DNA of 64,000 bases from Campylobacter concisus (GCA_002092835.1 LVWL01000018.1:248001-312000), one strand, 5' to 3'; shown: positions 1 to 9,735, counted from the first letter of the stretch. Numbers and translations are program-made. Notes: a model not told the origin generated them from the letters alone.

Positions 1-1
1 T

Positions 2-955
2 AGTAAAGAGCAACTCCGTGCCATAAAAGGCATTCATGATAAGCTTGCTAGAAATTTAGCTAGTCAAATTTCTAGTGTTATGAGAAGTATCGTCGAGATC
101 AGACTTCACAGTGTTGATCAAATGACTTATGGCGAATTTTTGATGAGTTTGCCAAGTCCAACGAGCTTTAATGTCTTTTCTATAAAGCCACTTGATGGAA
201 ACTGTGTTTTAGAGATAAATCCAAGTATTGCTTTTCCGATGATAGATCGTTTGCTTGGCGGAACTGGTGAAAATTTTGAAGCAAATAGAGAACTAACCGA
301 CATTGAAGTAAATTTGCTTGATGCGGTGCTTAGAATGATCATGCAGCGTCTTAAAGAGAGCTGGTCAATGATAACTGATATGTACCCAAATGTGGAAGCC
401 AAAGAGAGCAGTCCAAATGTCGTACAGATCGTCTCTCAAAATGAGATTGTTATTATGGTCGTTATGGAGATCATAGTTGGCGGCTCAAGCGGTATGATAA
501 ATTTATGCTATCCGGTTATCTATCTTGAACCGATACTCTCACGCCTTGCAAACAGGGACATTATGCTTGGTGAAACGAGTGCAAAAAAAAGTAGAAACAA
601 AGAGCTAAAAACACTTATTGGACGAGCAGAAATTTTATATGAAGCTATACTTGGCAAATCGATCATTAGCGTAAATGAGTTTTTAAATTTAAAAGAAGGT
701 GATATTTTAAGGCTTGATAGAGGAGCTGATGATAAGGCGATCGTTTGTATCGATAAAAAAGAAGTTTTCTTAGCTGAAGTTGGGCTTCATAGATTTAGAA
801 AATCTATAAGAATTGAGCAGTTAATACGCTCCGATAAAGATGAGATCAAAAATATCTTAGAAAAATACGAAGAAGAGAGAAAAGCAAAACTAATGGCTTA
901 TGAAGCCAACGAACGCAATATGGAAGAAGAAGAGAGCGACGAAGATGATGAATGA
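2..955 (+). CDS. fliM: Flagellar motor switch protein FliM (5' end outside window)
   Basis: FliM forms the C-ring of the flagellar motor and binds phosphorylated CheY to change rotation direction. The frame is open from base 2, so the gene starts before the window; 317 residues are visible, against about 355-360 for the family, and the N-terminal CheY-binding peptide is not seen. The visible part covers the end of the N-terminal region, the CheC-like middle domain (for example FPMIDRLLGGTGENFEANRE) and the C-terminal SpoA/FliN-like domain (EFLNLKEGDILRLDRG). It ends in an acidic tail (EEEESDEDDE). The stop overlaps the start of fliY, indicating translational coupling. An internal ATG at 80 is not the true start. 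Confidence 0.95.
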   Translation, partial: SKEQLRAIKGIHDKLARNLASQISSVMRSIVEIRLHSVDQMTYGEFLMSLPSPTSFNVFSIKPLDGNCVLEINPSIAFPMIDRLLGGTGENFEANRELTDIEVNLLDAVLRMIMQRLKESWSMITDMYPNVEAKESSPNVVQIVSQNEIVIMVVMEIIVGGSSGMINLCYPVIYLEPILSRLANRDIMLGETSAKKSRNKELKTLIGRAEILYEAILGKSIISVNEFLNLKEGDILRLDRGADDKAIVCIDKKEVFLAEVGLHRFRKSIRIEQLIRSDKDEIKNILEKYEEERKAKLMAYEANERNMEEEESDEDDE

Positions 956-1793
956 TTTTTTTAATATATTTTCCAATGAATTAAAAGCTACGATCGAAGG
1001 GCTTACAGGTAGAGCTCCGGAAGTTGGTGAGAGAAACGAATTTGACGCACCAACACAAAACGGTATAAAGCCTCCAGTGGTAATGGCTAGCGTTGCTTTA
1101 AGCGGAGATATTAATGCTAAAGCTGAGGTTGTATGCACTCCGGTTTTAATAAGTGCCATTAGCGAATGGATGATGGGCGAAGAGGAAATTTCAAAGAATG
1201 AAAATTTAGGCAGTGATGAGCTTGACGCTGCAAAAGAGATATTTTCAAACCTTTTTAGTGCCTTTAGTACATCTTTGGGTGCTCAAAAGGGCATGCCAAA
1301 GATAAATTTTGAAGTAATAAATGTAAATTTTTTAGATGAAAATTCTTCGCTTGATTTTAGTGTTTATGAAAAGCTATTTTTATTTAATGTCAAAATCGAA
1401 GATTTAAGCGAGCATATCGGTTTTGCTTGCGATCATTCGCTAATGAAATTTTTTGAGCCAACAAAGACCGAAGCACCAGCTGCACCAGCGAGCACTCCTC
1501 ACGTAGCTAAGGGCGATTTTAGCGTTGAAGAGATGAGAAATATCGGTCTTATAATGGACGTTAGACTGCCTATTCGTGTTCGTATCGGCTCAAAAAGAAT
1601 GCTTTTAAAAGATGTGCTTACTATGGATATTGGCTCAGTTATCGAGTTAAACCAATTAGCAAACGATCCGCTTGAAATTTTGATCGGTGATAAGGTAATA
1701 GCTCTTGGCGAAGTGGTGATAATAGACGGAAATTTCGGCATCCAGATCACTCAGATAGGCTCAAAACGTGAGAGGCTTCAACAGTTAAAATAA
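945..1793 (+). CDS. fliY: Flagellar motor switch protein FliY (FliN-like)
   Basis: FliY is the FliN-type C-ring protein of Campylobacter and Helicobacter. The product is 282 aa if the first of two tandem ATGs (945, 948) is used. I chose this start because an upstream in-frame ATG at 900 would put 45 nt more of the gene inside fliM and add an unrelated lysine-rich leader. The N-terminal two thirds resembles the CheC-like part; a short Ala/Pro linker (APAAPAS) leads to a C-terminal SpoA domain with VRIGSKRMLLKDVLTMDIGS and ALGEVVIIDGNFGIQI. It overlaps fliM by 11 nt and its TAA overlaps the ATG of the next gene. Confidence 0.93.
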   Translation: MMNDFFNIFSNELKATIEGLTGRAPEVGERNEFDAPTQNGIKPPVVMASVALSGDINAKAEVVCTPVLISAISEWMMGEEEISKNENLGSDELDAAKEIFSNLFSAFSTSLGAQKGMPKINFEVINVNFLDENSSLDFSVYEKLFLFNVKIEDLSEHIGFACDHSLMKFFEPTKTEAPAAPASTPHVAKGDFSVEEMRNIGLIMDVRLPIRVRIGSKRMLLKDVLTMDIGSVIELNQLANDPLEILIGDKVIALGEVVIIDGNFGIQITQIGSKRERLQQLK

Positions 1794-2386
1794 TGAATAA
1801 TGATTTAGTTAGCGATCTTTTAAATTTTCCAAACGTCTTAAAATATAAAAATAAAAATGTTACCTTCTTTGGCTCGGCTAGATTTGATGAAGAAAATTTC
1901 TACTGCAAAAAGGCTTATGAACTAGCTTATAAGCTAAACGAGCTAGGATATGCCATCTTAACTGGTGGTGGAGATGGCATAATGAGAGCCGCAAACAAGG
2001 GTGCATTTGATAGTGCAAAATCGCCAAGCATAGCCCTAAATGTGAGACTTCCGTTTGAACAAAATACAAACCCTTACGTCACAGCAAAATATCTCTTTTC
2101 AAATTTAAGCCCAAGAAAATTTGCACTTACCGATCGTTCAGTCGCATTTGTCGTCTTTCCAGGTGGCTTTGGCACTCTTGATGAACTTTTTGAAATTTTA
2201 GTACTTGCTCAAGTTGGTAGTAAAAAAGTAAAAATTTTTCTTTTTGGGAGTGAATTTTGGCAAGGGCTTGATGAGTTTATAAAAAATACGCTAGTTAGCC
2301 AAAAAACAATAAAAAAAGAAGATATAAATTTATACAAAATCACCGATGATTTAGAGCTTATCGCAAACGAAATTTTGACTATTTAA
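1793..2386 (+). CDS. LOG-family protein (TIGR00730-type Rossmann fold)
   Basis: The 197-aa protein has the LOG-family signature: GSARF near the N-terminus, a GGGDGIMRAANKGA nucleotide-binding segment and the PGGFGTLDE motif. Characterised relatives are cytokinin riboside 5'-monophosphate phosphoribohydrolases that cut the N-glycosidic bond of nucleoside monophosphates. In Campylobacter the physiological substrate is not known, so nucleotide salvage or a housekeeping role is inference. The ATG overlaps the fliY TAA (TAATG), placing it in the same transcript. Confidence 0.85.
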   Translation: MNNDLVSDLLNFPNVLKYKNKNVTFFGSARFDEENFYCKKAYELAYKLNELGYAILTGGGDGIMRAANKGAFDSAKSPSIALNVRLPFEQNTNPYVTAKYLFSNLSPRKFALTDRSVAFVVFPGGFGTLDELFEILVLAQVGSKKVKIFLFGSEFWQGLDEFIKNTLVSQKTIKKEDINLYKITDDLELIANEILTI

Positions 2387-2434
2387 AAATAAGATATAAA
2401 ATATCCGCTTTTAAATTTCAAAGAGGTAAAAAAT

Positions 2435-3457
2435 ATGAAAATAATGGTCGCAATGAGCGGTGGTGTAGATAGCACTATGACGGCTAAATTTCTGCAAGAA
2501 GCTGGTCATGAAGTGCAAGGCTGCTATATGATGCTACATCAAAAACCAGGATATCACGAAGAAAATATCAGAAAAGTGAAAAAAGTAGGCGAGTATCTTG
2601 GCATAAAGGTGCATATTTTGGATCTGCAGGATAAATTTAATGAGTTTGTCTATGATCCTTTTGTGAAGCTCTATAAAGAGGGCAAGACGCCAAATCCTTG
2701 TGCTTTGTGCAATAAATTTATAAAGCTTGGTGCGTTGCTTGATTTTGCAAAGGCAAATGGCTGCGAGAAGCTTGCTACTGGGCATTATGTGCAAGTTATT
2801 GATGGATTTATCACATGTGCAAAAGATCCTAGCAAGGATCAAAGCTACTTTTTAGCCCAAGTGCCAAAAGAGATATTAAAAGATGTTATTTTTCCGCTTG
2901 GGGATAAATTTAAAAAAGATATAAAAGAGCTTGCAAGAAGTGTAAAAGTGCTTGAAGAATTTGCTACGCAGGCAGAAAGTAGTGAAATTTGCTTTGTGGA
3001 AGATACTTACATCGAGGTTTTAAATAAGCATTACAATACAAATTTGCCAGGAAACGTAGTTGATAAAGACGGCAAAATAATCGGTCGCCACCAAGGTTAT
3101 ATGCACTATACTATCGGTAAGCGCCGTGGTTTTGAGGTTTTTGGTGCTCATGAGCCACATTTCGTTATAAAAATAAATGCCGATAAAAACGAGATCATTG
3201 TTGGGACAAAAGATGATTTGGCTCAAAAGGTAGTCGAGCTTGAAAACGTAAATTTGTTTATAGATAAAGATAAATTTGAGTGCGAAACTAAGATAAGATA
3301 TAGAAGCCCTAAACTTGATGCTTTTGTTGAGGTTGATAAAGAGAATAAAACAGCGAAACTAACGCTAAATCAAAATGCGCTTGGTGTGGCGCAAGGTCAG
3401 CTTTGTGTTATGTATGATGGCGATAAGGTTATTGCAAGTGGATTTATAAAAGGCTAG
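2435..3457 (+). CDS. mnmA: tRNA-specific 2-thiouridylase MnmA
   Basis: MnmA adds sulfur to U34 of tRNA-Lys, -Glu and -Gln in the cytoplasm, using ATP. The 340-aa product starts with the PP-loop SGGVDS at residues 8-13. It has the two expected catalytic cysteines, one in NPCALCNKF and one in SSEICFVED, and the [17 protein letters not shown] segment typical of the family. The ATG has a good ribosome binding site (AAGAGG). A hairpin terminator starts inside its last codons. Confidence 0.96.
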   Translation: MKIMVAMSGGVDSTMTAKFLQEAGHEVQGCYMMLHQKPGYHEENIRKVKKVGEYLGIKVHILDLQDKFNEFVYDPFVKLYKEGKTPNPCALCNKFIKLGALLDFAKANGCEKLATGHYVQVIDGFITCAKDPSKDQSYFLAQVPKEILKDVIFPLGDKFKKDIKELARSVKVLEEFATQAESSEICFVEDTYIEVLNKHYNTNLPGNVVDKDGKIIGRHQGYMHYTIGKRRGFEVFGAHEPHFVIKINADKNEIIVGTKDDLAQKVVELENVNLFIDKDKFECETKIRYRSPKLDAFVEVDKENKTAKLTLNQNALGVAQGQLCVMYDGDKVIASGFIKG

Positions 3458-3471
3458 TTTTAGCCTTTTAT
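3446..3471 (+). terminator. Rho-independent terminator of mnmA
   Basis: An 11-bp perfect stem (ATAAAAGGCTA / TAGCCTTTTAT) with a 4-nt loop overlaps the mnmA stop codon and is followed by an A/T-rich run. The stem is symmetric, so it could also work on the other strand. Confidence 0.75.
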
Positions 3472-3521
3472 AAAAATTTATTGGGCTCTGTACAATTTTT
3501 TATAAATTAAGCTAAAATTTA

Positions 3522-3550
3522 TTGACAAAACATATCTTTTCGTCTATAAT
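3522..3550 (+). promoter_or_regulatory. Consensus sigma-70 promoter of tRNA-Asn
   Basis: TTGACA (3522-3527) and TATAAT (3545-3550) are both perfect consensus boxes and are 17 bp apart, ending 19 nt before the tRNA. A perfect -35 box is uncommon in Campylobacter, which fits a strong stable-RNA promoter. Confidence 0.85.
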
Positions 3551-3569
3551 ACGAGCTCTTTTCAAGTGT

Positions 3570-3644
<75 letters not shown>

Positions 3645-3977
3645 TATATACCCAAAAATCCATTTTAAGCCCCGATTTTACCGATATTTCAAGAGCTTTA
3701 AGCTTTATTGGTTTATTAAATTGGTTCCTTATTTGTTCCCGAAATTTTTTAATATTCCAATTTCTTACCAAGCTTTCTAAGTTAATCTAAGATACTTTAT
3801 TTTTGTTTTTAAAAATACGAAAATAATTTTTTACTCTCAATTACTCTAAAATACCCTAAGGAACCATAGGGTATTAAAATTTTTGAAAATTACTTAAAAA
3901 TCATTCAAAAATGCAAAAGTAAACGAAAAGTTGCTGTAATTAGTTATGTAAGAACTAAGCAGAAGGAGAAAAATAAT
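3645..3977. other. AT-rich gene-free stretch after tRNA-Asn
   Basis: No convincing gene is seen on either strand and there is no recognisable integrase. The only clear structure is a hairpin at 3850-3875 with a 9-bp stem (AATACCCTA / TAGGGTATT) followed by AAAATTTTT, which could be a terminator left from lost mobile-element genes. Confidence 0.5.
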
Positions 3978-4246
3978 ATGCTTAATGAACTATATATAAC
4001 GACGTAGGGTACAAAACGCTTCTTGAGCACATATCTAGCCAATATAAAGGAAAAGTGGTTTTAGACAGAAAGCAAACCGCATGGGCTCTTGACATCGGTG
4101 TATCTACTCTTGATCTTCGTATATCGCAGAGCAGAGATATTCCACGTTATATCAAAATGGGAGATGCAAAGAATTCTCGCATGGCGTTTGCGATAACCGA
4201 TATTACAGCTTATATTTTTCAAAAAAGGGTTAAAACATGCTCTTAA
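3978..4246 (+). pseudogene. AlpA/excisionase-like DNA-binding protein, apparent frameshift
   Basis: A strong ribosome binding site (AGAAGGAG) precedes an ATG at 3978, but that frame stops after nine codons (MLNELYITT). From about 3999 the next frame reads on as NDVGYKTLLEHISSQYKG and then a small putative helix-turn-helix protein (KQTAWALDIGVSTLDLRI) to the stop at 4246. One missing A in the ATAACGAC segment would join the two parts into a protein of about 89 aa. An in-frame GTG at 4055 could give a 63-aa product. The size and position ahead of a relaxase gene suggest a mobile-element regulator; the family call is tentative. Confidence 0.5.
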
Positions 4247-4280
4247 TTTCTATAGTAGATAATAAAGAAAAGGATCAAAA

Positions 4281-5066
4281 ATGAGTAATGCCCTTCAAAT
4301 AGGCGGATACAACATGGTTCTTTGTGTAAGAAGCGAGTTTTTAACCTTAAAGAAGGCTGCAACAAGATATGAGCACAATGTTAGAGAGGCTAGGCATGCC
4401 TCTAAAATCGGATATCTTAGAGGTAACAGCCGAAATAATAGATACATAGTGCTTAGCGAATATAACGATAACGGCAATATGCGAGAGATCGCAGCCGGAG
4501 ATAAAGAATTTAACGATAAGAAATACATAAAAGCGTTTTTGAGAGAATATCACGAAAAAATGAAAGCCGACTACGAAGTCCAAACTAAAATTTATAAAAA
4601 CGGCAAGGCGGTAAAGAATCATTGGCGTGAAAATATGGTCGGATTTTCCGAAATAGTCATCAGTTTCGGTACCGATCGGAATAAAGAGCCCAAAGAAGGT
4701 TTAAGCCAAACCGAGACAAATTTTATCAACGCCCAAGTTTCGCTTGACAGAGTCCTTAAATTTGCGAGATCATACTGTGCAAAATACGGCGTAAAGTGTT
4801 TATTGATTAGCGAGCACAACGACGAAAAGACTAAACACTATCAACTGATTTTTACGAATTATCTCTTTAAAGAACATAGAAATTTAAGATTCGACGGAAA
4901 AGGAAATACGAGTAAATTCGGCAGAAGCATGCAAGAAATGGGCGGTATAGCATTTGACGGCATCGCTCTAAGAGGCGAAATAGGCAGCAAGGCAAGACAT
5001 AAAAATTTAAAACAAATGCACCAAGACGAAAAAGAGTTTAACGACAAGCAAGAGCTAAAAAATTAA
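4281..5066 (+). pseudogene. MobV/Pre-like relaxase, N-terminal part, cut off by an IS insertion
   Basis: This 261-aa frame resembles plasmid mobilisation (Pre/MobV) relaxases. It has an N-terminal variable region, then MVGFSEIVISFGTD and the metal-binding segment EHNDEKTKHYQLIFTN, which matches the family pattern H-x-D-E-x-T-x-H-x-x but has Gln where the third His is usual. The frame stops two nucleotides before the IS terminal repeat, so the stop is created by the insertion junction. A coiled-coil C-terminal fragment that fits the same protein is found at 6850-7041. Together they suggest a disrupted mobilisation gene. The family call rests on motif reading only. Confidence 0.5.
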
Positions 5067-5067
5067 A

Positions 5068-5834
5068 GGCTCAATTAAACTTAAGCGGATTCTCTCTTAT
5101 CAATTTTAATAGTTTTTGATAAGTTTTCCTGTGTAGTTTTAGTATTATATCTAAATTCGCACTCTTTAAGACGAAGCAAGAAATTCTCTTTCTTAATGCC
5201 TTTAAATTTAGATAATCTATGTTTGGCATATCCACAAAAGTTTTCTATACCGTTGATATGATTTTTACCATTTGCTAATTCATTTTTAGAGTGCTTCACT
5301 CTATAATGCGCTTTGACTCCGTAATCAACAAAGCCATCATAAGCCTTCCAATAATCAGAGTAAATAATGCTCTCGTCCAGATCGCTAAACTCCGATAATA
5401 TCGATATCAGTTCATTAGCAGAACAGTTTTTAACTATTTGGGTATAGACCTTACCGTCACGCTTTAACTTTTCGAACACCGGTGTTTTATTTGCCGCGTT
5501 TCTGCCTCTTTTCTCAAAGAGAACGCAAGCACAAGACCTCTTACTCTCTTAGCTCCAAAGTAGCTTTCGTCAATCTCTATCTCGCCTGAAAACTTAGATA
5601 TCTTCTCACTCTCTTTAGACATAAGATTTCTTATTTCTCTAAAGATTTTATATAGGGTTGCTTCTGAAATTTTAGTTAAATTCGATATCTTTGATGCTTC
5701 TATATCTTCCGCGAAGTACTTTAGAATTTCTCTAAATTTCTTCTCTGAAATTCGGGAACGGATTATATATTTGTTTTTCATCGAACTCATCGTAACTTAA
5801 TGCTCCTTTGCGTGAGCTTAAGTTAAAGAGAGCC
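5068..5834 (-). mobile_element. IS1595-family (ISXO2-like) insertion sequence, 767 bp
   Basis: Near-perfect 19-bp terminal inverted repeats lie at 5068-5086 and 5816-5834; both begin GGCTC and share AACTTAAGC, with 16 of 19 positions matching. The element holds one broken ISXO2-type transposase gene on the minus strand. A possible target duplication, AAAAATTA, abuts the right end and occurs two bases outside the left end. The surroundings are so AT-rich that this may be chance. A related, more decayed copy lies at about 20331-21195. Confidence 0.8.
5081..5790 (-). pseudogene. IS1595-family transposase, frameshifted
   Basis: The N-terminal part (from 5790) contains IEIDESYFGAKRVRG, the usual DDE start of ISXO2-like transposases. 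The frame then runs off into an unrelated tail ending at 5464. The second part continues in another frame as EKRGRNAANKTPVF, KRDGKVYTQIVKNC, IYSDYWKAYDG and HSKNELANGKNHINGIENF. The break lies near 5500-5545. The enzyme is not expected to be made intact unless the break is a sequencing error. Confidence 0.8.
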
Positions 5835-6811
5835 AAAAATTATAAAGAAAAAATGCTGAAAGAACACACTCTTTTAGCAGTATTTTCTTTGCCTTCGGAT
5901 GTCTTTCATCCCGGTTCTTCTTCAGTAGCGTATTGTATGGTTTTTGAATTGGGTGTTAGGCATTCTGACACCCATAAAACATTTTTTGGATATTATAAAG
6001 ATGATGCTTTTCAAAAAAGAAAAAATTTAGGTAGAGTAGAGAAGGCTGAGGGCTCTTGGGCTGAAACGGAGAAAGAATGGCTTAATCTTTATCGTAACAA
6101 AATTGAAAAAGACGGAATCCCTGTTTTAAAAACAATAAATGCAAATGACGAATGGTTGGCTGAAGCATATATGAAAATAAACTATTCTAGTATATCAATA
6201 AAGAATTTTGAAAAAACCGTAAGAGAATGTGCGTCTTTCGTCGTAAAATTAGGAAAAGCAAATCTGAGCAATACTGCACCTAAGATGCAAAAAATAAATA
6301 AAAATTTAAATATTTCTAATTGGAAGTATTTTGAATTGGGAACTTTATTTAAAATTGAATCAACAAAAGGAGATAATACTAATAATTTAATAGAGGGGGG
6401 GGGAGACGTTGCGTATATAGCCGCAAAAAAAGAATCAAACGGATACGAATTTATGTGGTCGCTTAATGACAATAAAGAATACATTTCAAGGGGCAATTGT
6501 ATTTATTTATACAACTTGAGCAAGGAAGCGCAGGCTACTCGCTGTATCAAGGATATGATTTTATCGGAATGAGTGGAAAGACTTCCTGTGGATACAGTGA
6601 ACGCCTAAATAAATATAATGGATTGTTTTTAACCACTATATTAGACTTAGAAAGAAATAAATTTTCATACGGTAGAAGTTGGACAGGCGATAGGCTCCTA
6701 AAAACAAACATTTTGTTGCCAGCCATAAAAATAAACGAAACCGATTTTGAGCCAGATTGGGATTTTATGGAAAATTATATAAAAACACTAAAATTTGCGA
6801 ACATTATTTAG
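5835..6811 (+). pseudogene. N-6 DNA methylase fused to a type I specificity domain, remnant
   Basis: From just inside the right IS flank the sequence reads HTLLAVFSLPSDVFHPGSSS and KTFFGYYKDDAFQKRKNLGR, which match the C-terminal part of HsdM-like methylases. It is followed by a restriction S-type recognition domain (WKYFELGTLFKIESTKGDN, YIAAKKESNGYEF). Near 6500 the frame shifts; the second frame carries QGSAGYSLYQGYDFIGMSGK, SCGYSERLNKYNGLFLTTIL and RSWTGDRLLKTNILLPA. The methylase N-terminus with its AdoMet and NPPF-type motifs is missing. The gene is therefore a double-broken remnant, probably from a combined methylase/specificity protein. Confidence 0.72.
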
Positions 6812-6849
6812 ATTTAATAAAAAAATGAATTTGTGCGGATACTACATAA

Positions 6850-7041
6850 TGCCGAAAAATATCGGAGCCGAAAGAAGAAGCAAAGGTTAAAGACGAAACG
6901 ATAGAAAATTTACAGGATAAGTTAACTATATTAGAAAACTTTAAAACGAAGGTCATTGGTTTTATCTCAAAAATAAGTAATTTAATACCGAATGTTAATA
7001 AGCTGCTAGATGATGAGTCGACGGAGATAAAAATGAGATAA
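6850..7041 (+). pseudogene. C-terminal coiled-coil fragment, probably of the split relaxase
   Basis: A 63-codon open stretch without its own start codon encodes a charged helical segment (KEEAKVKDETIENLQDKLTI) and ends LLDDESTEIKMR before TAA. MobV/Pre relaxases end in such coiled coils. The fragment has the same strand as the N-terminal relaxase part at 4281-5066, from which it is separated only by the IS and methylase remnant. Joining them as one ancestral gene is inference. Confidence 0.45.
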
Positions 7042-7292
7042 AAGACAAGTATAGTAGGGATGGGATGGAGATATAAGCAAGTTATCGGCAGCAAGAAATC
7101 TTTAATAGATTGTTATAGAGTGGGTACCGGTAGGACAAATTTTATCAAAATGACTAATATGTGATTTTTGCTTTCAAAATACGATTTTAAAGGCAAATTT
7201 AGCCAAAAAAGGAATATTCTAAATTTACATATTACTTAAATAATTCTTAAAGAAATATACTAATTTTAAAACTAAATTTATATTTGCAGTTG

Positions 7293-7298
7293 TATAAT
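7293..7298 (+). promoter_or_regulatory. -10 box upstream of fdhF
   Basis: TATAAT preceded by TTG lies 38 nt before the fdhF start codon and is the best promoter candidate in the interval. There is no clear -35 box, as is usual in Campylobacter. The ATATGC-N7-GCATAT repeat found at the other Fdh/W promoters is not seen here. Confidence 0.55.
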
Positions 7299-7336
7299 AA
7301 TCTCATAATTTTCAGTAATACTAGAAAGGAGCAAAA

Positions 7337-9580
7337 ATGGAAGAGATCGTAAAGACCACCTGTCCATATTGCGGTACGGGCTGCGGCATCGATCTTATCG
7401 TGCGAAACGGTAGAATCGTAGATGCCAAACCTAGCAAAGACCACCACGTAAACGACGGCGAGCTTTGCTTAAAAGGAATGTTCGGATGGGAGTTTGTAAA
7501 CTCTCCTAAACGCTTAAGCCGACCGATGATGAGAAAGCTAAACGGCGTCTACGACAAGCACGGCGAGCTTGAAGAAGTGAGTTTTGAGGAGGTTTATGAT
7601 TTCCTCGCGGATAAATTTAAATCCACCGTCGAAAAATACGGCCCAAGCTCGATCATGGGCTTTAGCTCTGCGCGCTCAAATAACGAAGATAACTACATTT
7701 TCCAGAAATTTTTCCGCGCCCAGGGCAGCAACAACGTCGATCACTGCGCCCGTCTTTGACACGCTCCTACAGTGGCAGGTCTTGCCAGCACGCTAGGAAA
7801 CGGAACGATGACGAACGATTTGGTCGAATTTGCGACCGACACGGACGTATTTTTACTCATCGGTACCAACACGAGCGAGTGTCACCCGATCATCGCTATG
7901 CAGATGCAGCGCGGCCTTCAGCGAGGCGCGAAGATGATCGTCGTAGATCCAAAGCGCACCGATATGGCCAAAAAAGCCGATATTTTCTTGCAAATCCCGA
8001 TCGGAGCGAATATCAAAACGCTAAATACGATGATGCATGTCATAATCGCCGAAAATTTGCAAGATAGCGAATTTATCGAGAAGTACTCCGAGGGATTTGA
8101 ATATCTAAAAGAAGCGGTTAAGGACTTCACGCCTGAGCGTTTCGAGCGCGAAACCGGTATAAAAAAAGAGCTTGTCATAGAGGCAGCTAGGATGTATGCT
8201 AAAGCAGGCGCGGCGGCAATTTGCTACACGATGGGTATCACGCAGTTTAGCGACGGAACGTCAAACGTATTTTCGCTATCAAATTTAGCCGTTTTAACCG
8301 GAAATTTAGGCAAAAAGGGTGCTGGCGTAAATCCTCTACGCGGTCAAAACAACGTCCAAGGCGCATGCGACATGGGCGCGCTGCCTAACGTCATCCCGGC
8401 CGGCGCGGTAAATAGCCCTTATGCACAGGAGCAAGCGCGCAAAGTATGGCACTTTGAGCTAAATCCGGTTCCGGGCTTTAAGCTAACGCAAGCGCCGGAT
8501 AAAATGGATAGCGGCGAGCTAAAAGTCCTCTACGTCTACGGCGAAAACCCCGTAATGAGCGATCCTTGGACTGAGCACTTCGCCCACGCCGTGCATCATC
8601 TAGACTGCTTTATCGTGCAGGATCTTTTCTTTACAGAGAGCGCGCATAAGGCCGATGTGGTGCTACCTGCCGCGGGCTGGGGCGAAAAGGACGGAACCTT
8701 TATCAACACCTCTCGCCGCGTTCAACGCACTCGCAAGGCTAGCGAACCCGTTAGCGGCGTGGAGCCTGATTGGAAGGTCGTTTGCAACATCGCAAACCGC
8801 ATGGGGATAGAGGGGTTTGATTTTGCGAGCCCTGAGCAAATTTGGAACGAGCTAAGGGAGCTTATGCCTAAATTTTTCGGCGGTATCAGCTACTATAGAC
8901 TAGGCAAACTAGGAGGTATCAGCTGGCCATGCCCGGACGAGGAGCATCCGGGTACGCCGGTGCTTTACTCCGATCACAAGTCCATGCTGCCTGGCGGCAA
9001 ATTCCGCTTCGCGCCGGTACTTTACGTAGATGATAAAGAGGGACGCGCAAAGGCTGAGGCCGAATTTAGAGCCAAGATGAATATCCCGGAGGGTTACCCC
9101 GTCGGTAGCGGCGCGCTTAGCGAGGTGCCTGATGAGGTATATCCGTGCCTATTTACGACCGGACGCAAGGTCTATCACTACCACACCGGCACGATGACTA
9201 GAGAGTGTCCGGCTCTTGAATACGGTGCGGGCATCGAGGGCGCGCTCATAGAGGTGAGCCCGGATATCGCTCGCGAGAGAGAGCTAGAGGAAGGCTGCTA
9301 CGCGCTCGTGCAAAACAAACGCGGCCAGATCGCGGCCAAACTGCGCGTAAATCCGGATCTAAAAGAAGGCACGATATTTACGACCTTCCACTATAGCGAG
9401 GCCGACGGTAACGAGCTAGCAAACGCCGGCGACCCAGATCCGCTCTCAGGCATCACACCGCTAAAGATGACGATAGCAAATATCAGACGTCTAAGCGAAG
9501 ATGAGTTTATCAAATTTAGAGAGCAAAACGAGATGTCGATGCACTCGGCAAATCCGTATTTGTCTCCTGTTAGAGCGTAA
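7337..9580 (+). CDS. fdhF: Selenocysteine-containing formate dehydrogenase alpha subunit, FdhF/FdhH type (cytoplasmic)
   Basis: This molybdo/tungsto-enzyme oxidises formate to CO2 at a bis-MGD cofactor with a selenocysteine ligand. The frame reads through an in-frame TGA at 7757-7759: the residues before it (NNVDHCARL) and after it (HAPTVAGLASTLGN) give the classic ARL-Sec-HAPTVAGL site. The full protein is 747 aa with Sec at 141. The N-terminal [4Fe-4S] motif is CPYCGTGC with a fourth Cys in ELCLKG. No Tat signal is present, so the enzyme is predicted cytoplasmic. It is convergent with the Tat-exported fdhAB set. Codons are rich in GCG, CGC and GGC, unlike the flanking genes. Confidence 0.93.
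7757..7797 (+). other. SECIS element of fdhF
   Basis: Directly after the UGA codon, the stem TGGCA (7773-7777) / TGCCA (7783-7787) closes a five-base loop GGTCT, the loop known for SelB binding in E. coli fdhF. A lower stem CCTA (7766-7769) / TAGG (7794-7797) extends the hairpin. The spacing from the UGA is as expected for bacterial selenocysteine insertion. Confidence 0.9.
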
Positions 9581-9585
9581 ATTTA

Positions 9586-9606
9586 GGGCGGGAGACCGCC
9601 CTTTTA
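9586..9606 (+). terminator. Terminator of fdhF
   Basis: The stem GGGCGG / CCGCCC with loop GAGA is followed by TTTTAT, six nucleotides after the fdhF stop. Confidence 0.88.
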
Positions 9607-9699
9607 TACTTAAATTTATCCATTTTATTTTAAATTTACCCGTATTCAAATTTGACAAACTAACGCGTAAAAAATTTAATAAAGCTAAAGAAGTGTGAG

Positions 9700-9735
9700 T
9701 CAAATTTGACGCAGACAAAACGCGTCAAATTTGAT
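9700..9735. terminator. Long inverted repeat between convergent fdhF and fdhB
   Basis: A stem of 12 bp or more (CAAATTTGACGC / GCGTCAAATTTG) with a 9-nt loop lies between the ends of fdhF and fdhB. It is strong enough to act as a two-way terminator, although neither side has a long T run. A further overlapping set of repeats (GAGATTG/CAATCTC and GCTCAC/GTGAGC, 9737-9774) lies next to the fdhB end. Confidence 0.5.

Noticed and set aside
5058-5842. Target-site duplication AAAAATTA around the IS
   Set aside because: It is offset by two bases on one side and lies in poly-A/T DNA; too weak to report as a feature.
6804-7094. 96-aa minus-strand ORF
   Set aside because: It is the shadow of the plus-strand coiled-coil relaxase fragment and includes AT-rich non-coding DNA.
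3645-7336. A second copy of the tRNA-Asn 3' end (att site) bordering the mobile region
   Set aside because: No repeat of the last tRNA bases is found before fdhF, so integration at the tRNA remains unproven.
7337-7759. A truncated 140-aa formate dehydrogenase pseudogene
   Set aside because: The TGA is in a conserved selenocysteine context, followed by a SECIS hairpin, and the frame continues in the same register to 9580.
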